A stretch of 64,000 nucleotides of DNA from Anaerolineales bacterium UBA6055 (lineage in GTDB: Bacteria; Chloroflexota; Anaerolineae; Aggregatilineales; Phototrophicaceae). Location of the stretch: NCBI GenBank assembly GCA_002428985.1, contig DIYL01000012.1, forward strand, positions 1 through 64,000, given 5' to 3'. Below the pieces are notes generated by a model that was given only the letters and a program-made list of their open reading frames with translations, had not been told where the DNA came from and did no database searches. Each line of letters opens with the position of its first letter. The stretch's first letter is position 1. Below, piece after piece: positions 34,674 to 44,276 of this stretch. Position numbers and translations under genes: made by a program.

Positions 34674-37331
34674 TCATATGAGGGTCTTTTTTATCTCTGC
34701 TAACACAGCATCTGGCGTAAATGGTATATCACGTAGGCGCACACCAACGGCACGATAGACCGCATTAGCAATGGCGGCTGGCGTTGGATTTTGGCTCGCT
34801 TCTCCCACACCCATAAATGGAAGCGTCGGACGATTGAGAATAACGGTCTCAATCACAGGTGCATCAGGGAAACTCAAAATCGGGTAGGTCTCCCAATCAT
34901 GACTCAAGATGCCGTTTTCATCCCAATCGACTTGTTCAAACAATGTCCAGCTTGCTGCTTGTACAAATCCCCCTTCTAGCTGATTGCTCAATCCATCAGG
35001 GTTCACAATCTGTCCTGAATCTGACCCGATAACCGCGCGTTTAAGATGAATTTTTCCAGTCTCTGTATTGACTTCAACCTGTACTGCGATTGCACAGTAG
35101 GTTTGCTTGTTTTTGTACCGGGCAAAAGCAATCCCCCAACCTTGATCGTCGCCCGATGTACGATTATACCAATCGGCTCTGTCAGCAGTCGCTTGTAAGA
35201 CAGCTTTGGCGCGTTCACCCGTCAAGTGATTCAGCCGAAATTCAAGCGGGTCAACGTTCGCTTGGTGGGCGAGTTCATCCATAAAGGATTCAATACCAAA
35301 GACATTAGCGTATGCACCGAGGCTCCTGAGTGCTGATACCCTCACGGGACTATCTTCTAACTCATGGCGAACAATGCGCTTCGGGAAATTATAGAGCGGA
35401 TCGGCATTACGATGACTGCCAAAATGATAGCCATTGATCACACGCGGTTGCTGGCGTGGAAGTGGATTTTCCAGATGCCAACTGGCTAACAATCCGCCGC
35501 CACTCGTCGGACGGGTTGCATGTCCATAACTATAAATATCCTGATTCCAGTCAACGATGCGCTTGTCATTATTGAGGCCGGCTTGCATCTTCAAAATCAT
35601 CGCCGAGCCATATGGTTCCCAACGATGTTCATCTTCGCGCATCCATTTTAGAGATATGGATTGGTTCGGGAATTCAAGCGCAATCAACGCTGCATCCAAG
35701 CCGACATCATCTGCGCCATTATGCCCATAACACCCCGCGCCTTCACTATGAATCACTCGCACCTGTTCGCGCTCCAGTTGAAGCACATCAGCAATTGCAC
35801 TTTGTAGTAAAAATGCAGCTTGGGTCGGACACCACACTGTGAGGTTTTCGCCATCCCATTGCGCTACACTTGCCGACGGACCCAGTGAACCATGCATCGT
35901 AAATGGCTTACGATACGTCGCATCCATTGTATGGACAGCATTATACGGTGCTTGAATATCAGGAATCGGATCATCAATACCTGCACCATCTACAATCAGG
36001 TTATCGTGTGTCGGTTGAGAGAGCATGTTATCGTAGAGTGTCTGCTGGGAGGGTAAGCTCTCTGTTTGCCATCGGGCAATTTCTCGCGCTTTTTCGAGAG
36101 CAACAATTGCTTGCTCTTCGCGGTCCGCAACAATCGCCACAAAGCTACCATTACGCACAATTTTGACAACACCATCTAACGCTAAAATTTGTGATTCATC
36201 GAGCTCAATCAACCGTGAGTGATAGGTCGGTGGGCGTAAGACACGCGCATGCAGGATATCGGCATGAGTCATATCGTGGACATAGGTGGGTTGCCCGGTG
36301 ACTTTATTCAGTAGGTCAATCCGCTTGGATGCTTGCCCAACAATCGAATAGGTTTCAGGGTCTTTCGGTGCGATTGTACCTGTCACTTGCAGACCGAAGC
36401 GTTTCCCGCCCATCAGCTCCCAATAGGTCGTTTGTCGTCCAGTTTGAAGGTCAGTAATCACACCATCTGCTACATCCAATTCATGCGCTGGCGTCGCTGA
36501 TTCGAGTTGTTCGAAAGCCAATGATAATAAATGGTGGCGAGCGGTTGCTCCTGCCAATCGGATTGCATTGCCACTGCGTTCAACGGACATACTACCAGTT
36601 GTTCCACCTTCATCGGGTGTTTGACCTGTATCAGCTGTCTGCACCTGTACACGGTCAAGTGATACGTCAAGTTCTTCGGCAGCAATTTGTGCGAGTGCCG
36701 TTTTGATACCCTGACCGAGTTCGGCTTTACCACTAAAAATCGTCACCGTTTCATCATCATTGATGCGGATCCATGCGTCTAAATTAGGTGTGCGGTCGAG
36801 TGATCCGAGAGGATTACTCACTTGCTCACCTTGTTCAATCGGGTCAGGTTCAATCATCTCGTAGCCGCCCTCAGATAAGCGTCCAATCCGCAGACGTATC
36901 GCACGACGCACACGATCATACACTCCGCATCGACACAGATTGTGTTGCAGGGCATCACGAATCTCATCATCTGATGGATAACGGGTACGATTGAGTAGAC
37001 CTTGTGACCCAACAATCATGCCTGCTGTACAATATCCACATTGTGCCGCTTGCTCTTCAATAAATGTCTCTTGTAATGGGTGCAATGCATCGGGTGTGCC
37101 GAGTCCTTCTAATGTCGTGATGTCCATACCAACTACATCTTTGACAGGCAGTTGACAGGACGGAATATCGCGCCCGTCAATTAACACCTTGCACGCACCA
37201 CACTGTTCACCCCCACATCCATACTTTGCCCCATAGAGTTCCAGATCGTTGCGTAATACATAGAGTAGCGGTGTATTGGGTGCAATATCAAGGGTATGCG
37301 ATTGTCCATTAATCGTAAGCGTAATCGGCAT
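34674..37331 (-). CDS. Fused molybdenum hydroxylase (IorA-IorB-like): [2Fe-2S] plus molybdopterin subunits
   Basis: An 885-residue fusion. Residues 1-150 are the ferredoxin subunit with plant-type cluster Cys 39, 44, 47, 59 and second-cluster Cys 98, 101, 133, 135 (CGYC...CRC). From ~190 a xanthine-dehydrogenase-type molybdopterin subunit follows: AWIRINDDETVTIFSGKAELGQGIKTALAQIAAEEL, a hammerhead region (YVHDMTHADILHARVLRPP) and GVGEASQNPTPAAIANAVYRA with the catalytic Glu. In isoquinoline 1-oxidoreductases the two parts are separate genes and lack a FAD subunit; here they are one chain. It should hydroxylate an N-heterocycle or aldehyde. No signal peptide is seen. Maturation genes are absent nearby. 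Confidence 0.88.
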   Translation of the reverse strand: MPITLTINGQSHTLDIAPNTPLLYVLRNDLELYGAKYGCGGEQCGACKVLIDGRDIPSCQLPVKDVVGMDITTLEGLGTPDALHPLQETFIEEQAAQCGYCTAGMIVGSQGLLNRTRYPSDDEIRDALQHNLCRCGVYDRVRRAIRLRIGRLSEGGYEMIEPDPIEQGEQVSNPLGSLDRTPNLDAWIRINDDETVTIFSGKAELGQGIKTALAQIAAEELDVSLDRVQVQTADTGQTPDEGGTTGSMSVERSGNAIRLAGATARHHLLSLAFEQLESATPAHELDVADGVITDLQTGRQTTYWELMGGKRFGLQVTGTIAPKDPETYSIVGQASKRIDLLNKVTGQPTYVHDMTHADILHARVLRPPTYHSRLIELDESQILALDGVVKIVRNGSFVAIVADREEQAIVALEKAREIARWQTESLPSQQTLYDNMLSQPTHDNLIVDGAGIDDPIPDIQAPYNAVHTMDATYRKPFTMHGSLGPSASVAQWDGENLTVWCPTQAAFLLQSAIADVLQLEREQVRVIHSEGAGCYGHNGADDVGLDAALIALEFPNQSISLKWMREDEHRWEPYGSAMILKMQAGLNNDKRIVDWNQDIYSYGHATRPTSGGGLLASWHLENPLPRQQPRVINGYHFGSHRNADPLYNFPKRIVRHELEDSPVRVSALRSLGAYANVFGIESFMDELAHQANVDPLEFRLNHLTGERAKAVLQATADRADWYNRTSGDDQGWGIAFARYKNKQTYCAIAVQVEVNTETGKIHLKRAVIGSDSGQIVNPDGLSNQLEGGFVQAASWTLFEQVDWDENGILSHDWETYPILSFPDAPVIETVILNRPTLPFMGVGEASQNPTPAAIANAVYRAVGVRLRDIPFTPDAVLAEIKKTLI

Positions 37332-37526
37332 GAAAGGGACTCCTTATCTAATATGCATACGATTATAGCGATAACATTGGATGGGAGACAACAAATATTT
37401 ACCCAAATATTCGGTTAAACCAAATACTGTACTTTCGTACAGATGCAGTTTCCCCGCGTTCTAATATGATGAATGGTGTTAATACAAGACAATTTACACA
37501 GGATTTAAGCATTAAGGAGATACATA

Positions 37527-38561
37527 ATGCAAATGCGTTATAAATTACTCGGTAAGAGCGGACTTAAAGTTTCAGAATTATGTCTCGGCACAATGACATT
37601 CGGTGATGACTGGGGTTGGGGCGCAAACCGTGATGAGAGCAAAAAGCAATTTGAGCTATTTGCGAATGCTGGTGGGAATTATATCGATACAGCGAACCTC
37701 TACACCAACGGCAGTAGTGAAAAATTAGTCGGCGAATTCATCCACAGCGACCGCGAGCACTTTGTACTAGCGACTAAATACACCCTATCAACACCAGATA
37801 CAGGAATGCGTCCCTCGCATTATGGCAATAGTCGCAAAAATATGATGCATGCTGTTGAAGCCAGCCTCAAACGCCTCAACACGGAGTATATTGACCTCTA
37901 TTATCTGCATGCATGGGACAAACTCACCCCGATTGAAGAAGTTTTACGTGCGATGGATGACCTCGTGCGACAGGGAAAAGTTAATTATTTTGCATTCTCC
38001 GACACACCAGCATGGGTTATTGGTTATGCGGTTGCGAAAGCGGAAACGATGGGATGGACACGTCCGATTGCTATCCAAGTGCCATATTCGATTCTAGATC
38101 GCACGATTGAGGATGAAATTGTGCCAATGGCAGGTGAACTGGATTTAACTGTGATGCCATGGGGAATTTTACAGGCTGGGAAATTGTTGGGTAAATACAG
38201 TAAAAACACCGATCATGACGGACCAACACGCAATAACCCTGATAGTGTTACAGTCACAGATGAACAACAACAAGCGATTGACCTCGTTGCAGAACTAGCT
38301 CAGAAATATGATGTGAGTAAGGCACAGGTGTGTGTCAACTGGGTGCGACAAAACCCCGAAGCGAAAGTTATCCCGATTTTAGGCGCACGCACAGCCACAC
38401 AACTCGAAGATAACCTCGCTTGCCTCAATTGGGAACTGAGCGATGAGGATAAACAAGCCCTCGATACTGTCACAAATTTCCGTCACGGTTTCCCGCGGTC
38501 ATTCATTGATGACAATATCTTTATTCATGGCGAACCGGGCAAATTTGTTGATAAGCACTAG
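37527..38561 (+). CDS. Aldo/keto reductase
   Basis: A 344-residue TIM-barrel NADPH oxidoreductase. Catalytic tetrad residues are visible: Asp and Tyr in NYIDTANLYTNGSSE, Lys in VLATKYTLS and His in YYLHAWD. The cofactor-binding end is PILGARTATQLEDNLACLNW. It reduces aldehydes or ketones; the substrate is unknown. AAGGAGATACATA precedes ATG. Its stop codon overlaps that of the convergent ferredoxin gene by four bases. Confidence 0.93.
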   Translation: MQMRYKLLGKSGLKVSELCLGTMTFGDDWGWGANRDESKKQFELFANAGGNYIDTANLYTNGSSEKLVGEFIHSDREHFVLATKYTLSTPDTGMRPSHYGNSRKNMMHAVEASLKRLNTEYIDLYYLHAWDKLTPIEEVLRAMDDLVRQGKVNYFAFSDTPAWVIGYAVAKAETMGWTRPIAIQVPYSILDRTIEDEIVPMAGELDLTVMPWGILQAGKLLGKYSKNTDHDGPTRNNPDSVTVTDEQQQAIDLVAELAQKYDVSKAQVCVNWVRQNPEAKVIPILGARTATQLEDNLACLNWELSDEDKQALDTVTNFRHGFPRSFIDDNIFIHGEPGKFVDKH

Positions 38562-39535
38562 TCCGCACTAAGCATTTTATTGTAAACACGATTCCCTGGC
38601 GAGGAGTCAAAATCTGTGTACTCCTTGCCACCTTTATCCAATGCGATCGATAACATCAAGGAATCATGGGGGCAGGCACTGATGCACGTTTGACATAGCG
38701 TACATTCGGTTGACAGCACCCGCTCATCGGCTTGAATATAATCTTTAACGCGTATATCCATCGGGCACATTTCCACACATACTTCGCATCCACTACAATG
38801 TGTCGACATGCCAGATACCTTTAATAATGAAAACTGTGATGTGAACTTCAATGGAACGGCAATCGGGCACAGATATTTACAAAATGCACGATTGTCCTTG
38901 AGTATAATCGCCATTGCGATACCTACGACGTAATAAATCATCACGCCGATGACAAACCACGCCATTCCTTGTGTACCGTTCGCACCATCAATTCCAAAGC
39001 CAAACCATAAAATCCCCGCCAGTGCAATCAAAATCACGAAGTGGATATAACGCAAATAGCCCCACTTCTTAGGCTGACGATAATGGCTGAAAGGATACGG
39101 CAATAAATCAAAGATCATCGCATACCAGCATGCCCACCCACACCATATTCGCCCAAATATCAACGGCCCGATAAATTTAGCAATCGCATAGTGGATGAAA
39201 ATGTATGTTCCACCACCAGCAAAAATGGCAAAGAAAACACCTTCCATCTGCATATTGCCATGGTCGGTGACAATCGCGATGATCAGCAACAAGCTACCCA
39301 GTAACAAAATCACAAGTCGTCGAGCATAAGGGCGATAGCGGTCGGCAGCAGCGATATACCCACCGATGCCTGCACCCGAAAATACACCAAGATAGCCAAA
39401 TAAAATGAGCATAATTGGCTCACGGAATAAAAACCAGTGAGCAATTCCTAAACTCCATAGCACCAACATCACAAGCATCGGCGGTAAGATATAAGGGATA
39501 TTGGCGCGGGTACGGGTGATGTCTCGGTTTGGCAT
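38558..39535 (-). CDS. NapH-like polyferredoxin membrane protein
   Basis: A 325-residue protein with about six membrane helices and two C-terminal [4Fe-4S] ferredoxin motifs: CSGCEVCVEMCPMDI and CTLCQTCISACPHDS. A membrane-proximal CGWACWY and FCKYLCPIAVP pair matches the NapH/CcoG family. It probably passes electrons between the quinone pool and a cytoplasmic partner. The start at 39535 is supported by GAGGTGTTGT; an upstream ATG lies inside that site. Divergent from the P450 gene at 39760, so the two could share control and P450 might receive electrons, which is speculative. Confidence 0.87.
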   Translation of the reverse strand: MPNRDITRTRANIPYILPPMLVMLVLWSLGIAHWFLFREPIMLILFGYLGVFSGAGIGGYIAAADRYRPYARRLVILLLGSLLLIIAIVTDHGNMQMEGVFFAIFAGGGTYIFIHYAIAKFIGPLIFGRIWCGWACWYAMIFDLLPYPFSHYRQPKKWGYLRYIHFVILIALAGILWFGFGIDGANGTQGMAWFVIGVMIYYVVGIAMAIILKDNRAFCKYLCPIAVPLKFTSQFSLLKVSGMSTHCSGCEVCVEMCPMDIRVKDYIQADERVLSTECTLCQTCISACPHDSLMLSIALDKGGKEYTDFDSSPGNRVYNKMLSAD

Positions 39536-39637
39536 ACAACACCTCATCTATGTCTATACTATATTCAGTATCGTGGAGTCAACTGTCATGCTTAAAGTGG
39601 AATTCATCACATTCTGATATGATAATCGACTAGTTGC

Positions 39638-39654
39638 CCCCCAATTATTGGGGG
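39638..39654. promoter_or_regulatory. Perfect 17-bp palindrome between divergent genes
   Basis: CCCCCAAT-T-ATTGGGGG lies between the NapH-like gene and the P450 gene. It could be a regulator site; a terminator is unlikely between divergent starts. Confidence 0.4.
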
Positions 39655-39698
39655 TACACTCCGATGCTATTGACCCCGATATTTGAATTGCGATAAAA

Positions 39699-39734
39699 TT
39701 TGACCATATTGACGTTTTTGGTCAATAAGTCAAA
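39699..39734 (+). promoter_or_regulatory. TTGAC/GTCAA half-site cluster upstream of the P450 gene
   Basis: TTTGACC (39699-39705) and GGTCAA (39720-39725) form an inverted pair, with extra TTGACG (39709-39714) and GTCAA (39730-39734) half-sites. It ends ~25 bases before the P450 start, fitting an operator for a repressor such as a TetR protein. Confidence 0.4.
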
Positions 39735-39759
39735 TTTTTAGATTAAAGGAGCAACCGCT

Positions 39760-40998
39760 ATGGTCGCGGTCAAGGCAATGTCTTACAGTGACATCAAACA
39801 TCCCATCAATCTCGTCAGCAAAGATGTCATCGCTAATAAACAACTGATTTTTAAGTATCTGCGTGACGAAGCCCCTGTGTATAAGGGTAAGCTGATGGTG
39901 TTGAACGCCTATTTTGTGTCGCGTTATGATGATTGCACGATGGTTTTAAAAGATCCACGATTTGTGCGCGATCGGAGTACAGCAACGGGTGGTGGTAATA
40001 AGATGCCTTTCCCGATGCCGAAGTCCGTCAAACGGCTTGCTCAGAGTATGATTACCGAAGATGATCCTGAACATCGTCGTCTACGGAATCTCGTCCATAA
40101 AGCATTCACACCACGTAATATCCGTCAACTTGGTGAATCAGTCGAGACACTTTCGCATCAACTACTTGACGATGCCGAAAAACAAGGTGAGGTCGATCTG
40201 ATCAAAGCATTTGCATTACCGATTCCGGTCGCCGTGATTTCGGGTATGGTCGGTGTATCTGATGAGCATATGTCGGTGTTCTCTGGTGGTATGAAAGCAC
40301 TCACCGATGGTCTGACGGGCATTAACTTCATCCGTACGATGTTGTTTGATATGCCACGCATGACTAAATTTGTCGAACAACTCATCGAGATGAAACGGCT
40401 CGATCCGCAAGATGACATTCTAACAGCGTTGATTCAAGCGGAGGACGAAGGCGAAAAACTCACCGAAGACGAGTTGATCAGTATGGTATTCTTGCTGATC
40501 ATCGCAGGGTACGAGACAACCGTCCATCTGATTACGAATGCGGTGCTGATCTTGCTACAACATGCCGATCAATTGGCGATGTTACGCAATGACATGAGCC
40601 TGATGGAAACCGCGATCGAAGAAATTTTGCGCTATCACGGTCCGATCGAAGGCACAAAGCCGCATTACGCAACAGAGGATGTGACCTTACATGGTGTCAC
40701 AATTCCAAAAGGCAAAATGATCGCAACACTATTAGGTGCTGCCAATCATGATGAACGTGTTTTTGAAAATCCGGAGGTATTCGACATCACGCGCGATCCA
40801 AACCCACACCTTGGTTTTGGGCGAGGCATTCACTATTGCCTCGGTGCGCCATTAGCCCGATTGGAGACTAAGATTGCACTAACCGCATTGCTCGAACGGA
40901 ATCCGAATTTGCGTCTTGGAGTAACAGCGGACACGCTAAAAGTTCAACAAATCCCATCGTGGCATCGTTACGAAAGTTTGCCCGTTGTCATGGGATAA
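39760..40998 (+). CDS. Cytochrome P450
   Basis: A 412-residue soluble bacterial P450. The oxygen-binding I-helix is AGYETT (249-254), the K-helix ExxR is EILR (288-291) and the heme loop is FGRGIHYCLG with Cys 360 as heme ligand. The substrate-recognition regions are not identifiable by eye. It resembles CYP107-like enzymes that hydroxylate small molecules and needs a ferredoxin and reductase not encoded next to it. AAAGGAG lies upstream of ATG. A hairpin follows the gene. Confidence 0.93.
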   Translation: MVAVKAMSYSDIKHPINLVSKDVIANKQLIFKYLRDEAPVYKGKLMVLNAYFVSRYDDCTMVLKDPRFVRDRSTATGGGNKMPFPMPKSVKRLAQSMITEDDPEHRRLRNLVHKAFTPRNIRQLGESVETLSHQLLDDAEKQGEVDLIKAFALPIPVAVISGMVGVSDEHMSVFSGGMKALTDGLTGINFIRTMLFDMPRMTKFVEQLIEMKRLDPQDDILTALIQAEDEGEKLTEDELISMVFLLIIAGYETTVHLITNAVLILLQHADQLAMLRNDMSLMETAIEEILRYHGPIEGTKPHYATEDVTLHGVTIPKGKMIATLLGAANHDERVFENPEVFDITRDPNPHLGFGRGIHYCLGAPLARLETKIALTALLERNPNLRLGVTADTLKVQQIPSWHRYESLPVVMG

Positions 40999-41018
40999 GC
41001 TGAATCACAAATCATCTG

Positions 41019-41043
41019 TAAGGGCGAGTCCTGTCGCCCTACA
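41019..41043. terminator. Bidirectional hairpin between convergent genes (REP-like)
   Basis: AGGGCGA (41021-41027) pairs with TCGCCCT (41034-41040), flanked by TGTA and ACA. It lies between the convergent P450 and SDR genes and resembles the palindrome at 20824-20857. Confidence 0.55.
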
Positions 41044-41056
41044 ACATATCTTGATT

Positions 41057-42007
41057 CTAGTTATGTTGACGATACCAATCGACAGTTTCGCGGATGGCAT
41101 CTTCTAGTGGAGTCGCAATATCTCCGAACTTGTTTTCAAATTTGCTAGTATCGATGATGAAATCATGTTCGAATTCGTATAACATCTCGATGACTTCGCC
41201 AACAGGTTTGACAAACAACCCCATAAGCCGCAGAACTATTTTGGGTGGAACAGATACGCCGAGGTCTTGTCCCATCACCTGACCGATAATCTCGATGAAT
41301 TCTTTCTGACTAACAGTCCGTGGATTTGGAATATGCCACGCTTGCCCGTATGCGTCATCAGTATGGGCTAATAATACGAGGGCTTTTCCGATGTCCTTCA
41401 TATAAGTTTGGTCGTGTAGGGTGTTCGGGTCACCTAAAATTTGTGGCGTTTTACCTTCCACTGCATATCCGAATACCCGTTCGCCCATCGCTGATTCAAG
41501 AACACGCGGGCCAAAAAAGTCGGATGCACGTCCGGTGACAACTTGCACGTCACCGGCTCGATGAGCTTGCATCAACTGCTGATGCATCTCGCTACGCAGT
41601 TTACCTTTGCGGGTATGGGCATTATATGGGGTGTCTTCGGACATTGGCTTACCTTTGGTATCCCCATACATATACATATTTTCCATAGCAATCAATTTAG
41701 CATTGTTTGCAATTGCAGCGTTTAAGATGCTGGTTTGCATCGGCGGGAATTCTTCTAGCCAAAGATGATAAGCTGGATTCAGGGCGAAATATACATGGGA
41801 TGCGCCTTCAGCAGCTTTGCGTGCAAAGTCGTGATCTTTAGCATCACCGGATAGCACTTCAATATGATCCGCAATATCTTTGCGCCCACTACGGTTGATC
41901 ATCCGGATGGATTTGCCCTGTTGATCAAGTTCAGCGGCGATAGAGCGTCCTACAGGTCCTGTACCGAAAATTACGTGTAAATCTTGGGTGTTGTTTGGTT
42001 GTGTCAT
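41057..42007 (-). CDS. NAD(P)-dependent epimerase/reductase, atypical SDR
   Basis: A 316-residue Rossmann protein. HVIFGTGPVGRSIAAELDQQG is a dinucleotide-binding GxGxxG variant; YMYGDTKGKPMSEDTPYN and KGKLRSEMHQQLMQAH correspond to the substrate and YxxxK region, where the usual Tyr-x3-Lys is changed to GKLRSE, so classic SDR catalysis is in doubt. It resembles NmrA-like/atypical SDR proteins. AAGGAAT upstream decides ATG 42007 over the in-frame upstream extension. Next to a divergent-style TetR gene on the same strand (42164), which may control it. Confidence 0.82.
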   Translation of the reverse strand: MTQPNNTQDLHVIFGTGPVGRSIAAELDQQGKSIRMINRSGRKDIADHIEVLSGDAKDHDFARKAAEGASHVYFALNPAYHLWLEEFPPMQTSILNAAIANNAKLIAMENMYMYGDTKGKPMSEDTPYNAHTRKGKLRSEMHQQLMQAHRAGDVQVVTGRASDFFGPRVLESAMGERVFGYAVEGKTPQILGDPNTLHDQTYMKDIGKALVLLAHTDDAYGQAWHIPNPRTVSQKEFIEIIGQVMGQDLGVSVPPKIVLRLMGLFVKPVGEVIEMLYEFEHDFIIDTSKFENKFGDIATPLEDAIRETVDWYRQHN

Positions 42008-42163
42008 GATCTTATTCCTTGAGTTTTGAGTTTGATTGTTGTGTTTAAGTCGGTCGAAATAATATGTGTGGCACTGTGAGCAGGCAACACGAAGCAGAGG
42101 GACGCTTGCATCGTCCTTTGGCAAGTTATATATGACTCAGAGTCGACTACACCCGACTATGAT

Positions 42164-42904
42164 TTATGGGATTACATCTGGTTTCACGCCCATATTGATG
42201 AACATACCGCGTAACTGATGCACATAGTACGCATCGGCATCACCGACAACAGGTTGCAAATGATTGAATAATTCCAGCATAATCAATCCGTGCATTTGTC
42301 CCCAACCGACAACGGTCAGCGTCAATGCATCAACCGATACAGATGACATCAGGTCGCGTTGCTCGGCAGTCGTTTCACGCACATTGGCGATAACCCCCAT
42401 ATAAGTTTCATGGGTAATGTCTGGCAATTTCAGCATATGGTCTGGTATTGTGACATCATCCGTTTCGAGCAAGCGATGAATCGTCGTTGTCAATATGACA
42501 AACCCGCGCATTACTGCTGGAACTGTGACTTCCCGTGGGGCATGAAAGCCAGGAATAGGGTTGCCATACAGCAACTGAAAATCTGCCTGATTGGTGATCG
42601 CCCATCGACGATAGGTCTTCAATATTTCCATCAACTGTGTCGCAGGGTGAGCCGATGCATATGCGGATTGCGTTTCTGCCATAGCATCAGCAATCCCGTG
42701 AAATCCATCGACAATTAATGCTGTCGTGAGCGCATCCATATTTTCGAAATAATAATAGAGCGCAGGCGCAGTCATGCCGAGTTCACGAGCGATCGCACGT
42801 ATAGATAAACCGCTTGTGCCTTGATCGCGCATCAAATCGCGTGCAGTTTGTTTAATCGCCTCATATTGTGCCTTTCTCTCTTCTGGATTGACTTTGCGTG
42901 GCAT
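42164..42904 (-). CDS. TetR-family transcriptional regulator
   Basis: A 246-residue repressor. The N-terminal HTH is GTSGLSIRAIARELGMTAPALYYYFENMDALTTAL, a standard TetR motif; the rest is a helical ligand domain with a TetR_C_13-like look (TQLMEILKTYRRWAITNQADFQLLYGNPIPGF). Its ligand is unknown. AAGG precedes ATG 42904, and a perfect TGTTAA-T-TTAACA palindrome lies 45 bases upstream, so autoregulation is likely. It lies upstream of the SDR gene on the same strand with 156 bases between. Confidence 0.92.
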   Translation of the reverse strand: MPRKVNPEERKAQYEAIKQTARDLMRDQGTSGLSIRAIARELGMTAPALYYYFENMDALTTALIVDGFHGIADAMAETQSAYASAHPATQLMEILKTYRRWAITNQADFQLLYGNPIPGFHAPREVTVPAVMRGFVILTTTIHRLLETDDVTIPDHMLKLPDITHETYMGVIANVRETTAEQRDLMSSVSVDALTLTVVGWGQMHGLIMLELFNHLQPVVGDADAYYVHQLRGMFINMGVKPDVIP

Positions 42905-42948
42905 AGTTTTACTTGCCTTCTATTTATTTAACACTGTTTATCTTACAT

Positions 42949-42961
42949 TGTTAATTTAACA
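42949..42961. promoter_or_regulatory. Perfect palindrome, probable TetR operator
   Basis: TGTTAA-T-TTAACA lies between the TetR start (42904) and recA. Related half-sites TTTAACACTG and TTTAACACCG flank it. Best read as the autoregulatory site of the adjacent TetR protein. Confidence 0.5.
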
Positions 42962-43056
42962 CCGTGAAATTAAAAATGTCAAGCGATTAAATTGTCAACA
43001 AATTGTTAAGATGAGATTCTTGCAGATTGTATATACACAAATAGTGAGTCGACCTA

Positions 43057-43085
43057 TTGCACAATTAGAACAAAAGTGCTACACT
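43057..43085 (+). promoter_or_regulatory. recA promoter with SOS-like box in the spacer
   Basis: TTGCAC (43057-43062), 17-base spacer, TACACT (43080-43085). AGAACAAAAGTGCT (43067-43080) lies in the spacer and is close to the LexA box GAACNNNNGTTC of Gram-positive-type LexA. It would let LexA block RNA polymerase. About 85 bases upstream of the recA start. Confidence 0.4.
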
Positions 43086-43169
43086 ATATTACCTAAATAT
43101 AGTGGCAAATTTTTATAAACCCACTACACTACATACAACAAGTCAGGTTATTAAGAGAGACGATCCCCA

Positions 43170-44258
43170 ATGGCGAAAAAAAGAAAAAAAGTAACCAAAG
43201 ATGTCAATATTTTTGATGATGCCAATGTAGAAGCCAAGAAAAAAGCACTCGATGCAACGCTTACCGACATCACCAAGCGCTATGGTGACGGTACGATTTT
43301 TAATTTGGGCGATGGTAATCCGCTACAAGTTGATACCATCCCAACTGGATCACTGGGTATTGATATTTCGTTGGGTGTGGGGGGTATCCCACGTGGTCGT
43401 ATCACAGAAATTTACGGACCTGAAAGTTCTGGTAAAACCACACTCTGTCTTCATATTGTTGCAGAAGCCCAAAAACGTGGCGGTATCTGTGCCTTCATTG
43501 ATATGGAACATGCACTTGATCCATCATATGCAGAAAAAATTGGTGTTGATATTGAGAAGCTCTACGTCTCCCAACCCGATACAGGTGAACAAGCCCTCGA
43601 AATTACGGAGCATCTCGTACGGTCGGGTGCATTAGATGTCATCGTTGTTGATAGTGTGGCAGCACTCGTCCCACGTGCCGAAATTGAAGGCGAGATGGGT
43701 GATTCACATGTGGGTCTCCAAGCACGTTTGATGAGTCAGGCATTGCGTAAACTTGCTGGTGCAATCAAACAATCCAATGTATCGGTTGTATTTACCAACC
43801 AACTACGTGAAAAAGTGGGGGTCATGTTTGGATCTCCGGAGACCACCCCCGGTGGACGTGCGCTTAAGTTCTATGCAAGTGTTCGCATCGACATCCGTCG
43901 CATCCAACAAATCAAACAGGCAACTGATATTATCGGGAATCGCACCCGTGTAAAAATCAAGAAAAATAAAGTTGCCGCGCCATTCAAAGAATGTGAATTT
44001 GACATCATGTTTAACGAAGGTATCAGCAAAACAGGTGAGATTATTGACATCGGCACCGAATTAGACATCATCGAAAAACGTGGGGCGTTTTATCGCTACA
44101 ATGACGAATTACTCGGACAAGGGCGTGAAAACTCGAAGCAGTTCTTGATGGAAAATCCTGAAATGCGCGATATTATCGAAGATAAAATCCGCGTTGAATT
44201 TGGTCTGCAATCGCTCGCCGAAGTTGCTGAAGCTGAAGGTGATGAATTAGGCGAATAA
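43170..44258 (+). CDS. recA: Recombinase RecA
   Basis: A 362-residue RecA. Walker A is GPESSGKT (83-90), with LDVIVVDSVAALVPRAEIEGEMGD (Walker B and loop L1) and VVFTNQLREKVGVMFGSPETTPGGRALKFYASVR (L2 region) following. It forms filaments on single-stranded DNA for homologous recombination and triggers LexA cleavage. The N-terminus is a short Lys-rich extension (MAKKRKKVTK) and the C-terminus is acidic, as usual. A putative esterase gene follows 18 bases later and may be co-transcribed. Confidence 0.98.
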   Translation: MAKKRKKVTKDVNIFDDANVEAKKKALDATLTDITKRYGDGTIFNLGDGNPLQVDTIPTGSLGIDISLGVGGIPRGRITEIYGPESSGKTTLCLHIVAEAQKRGGICAFIDMEHALDPSYAEKIGVDIEKLYVSQPDTGEQALEITEHLVRSGALDVIVVDSVAALVPRAEIEGEMGDSHVGLQARLMSQALRKLAGAIKQSNVSVVFTNQLREKVGVMFGSPETTPGGRALKFYASVRIDIRRIQQIKQATDIIGNRTRVKIKKNKVAAPFKECEFDIMFNEGISKTGEIIDIGTELDIIEKRGAFYRYNDELLGQGRENSKQFLMENPEMRDIIEDKIRVEFGLQSLAEVAEAEGDELGE

Positions 44259-44276
44259 AATAATTAAGGCACTTGT

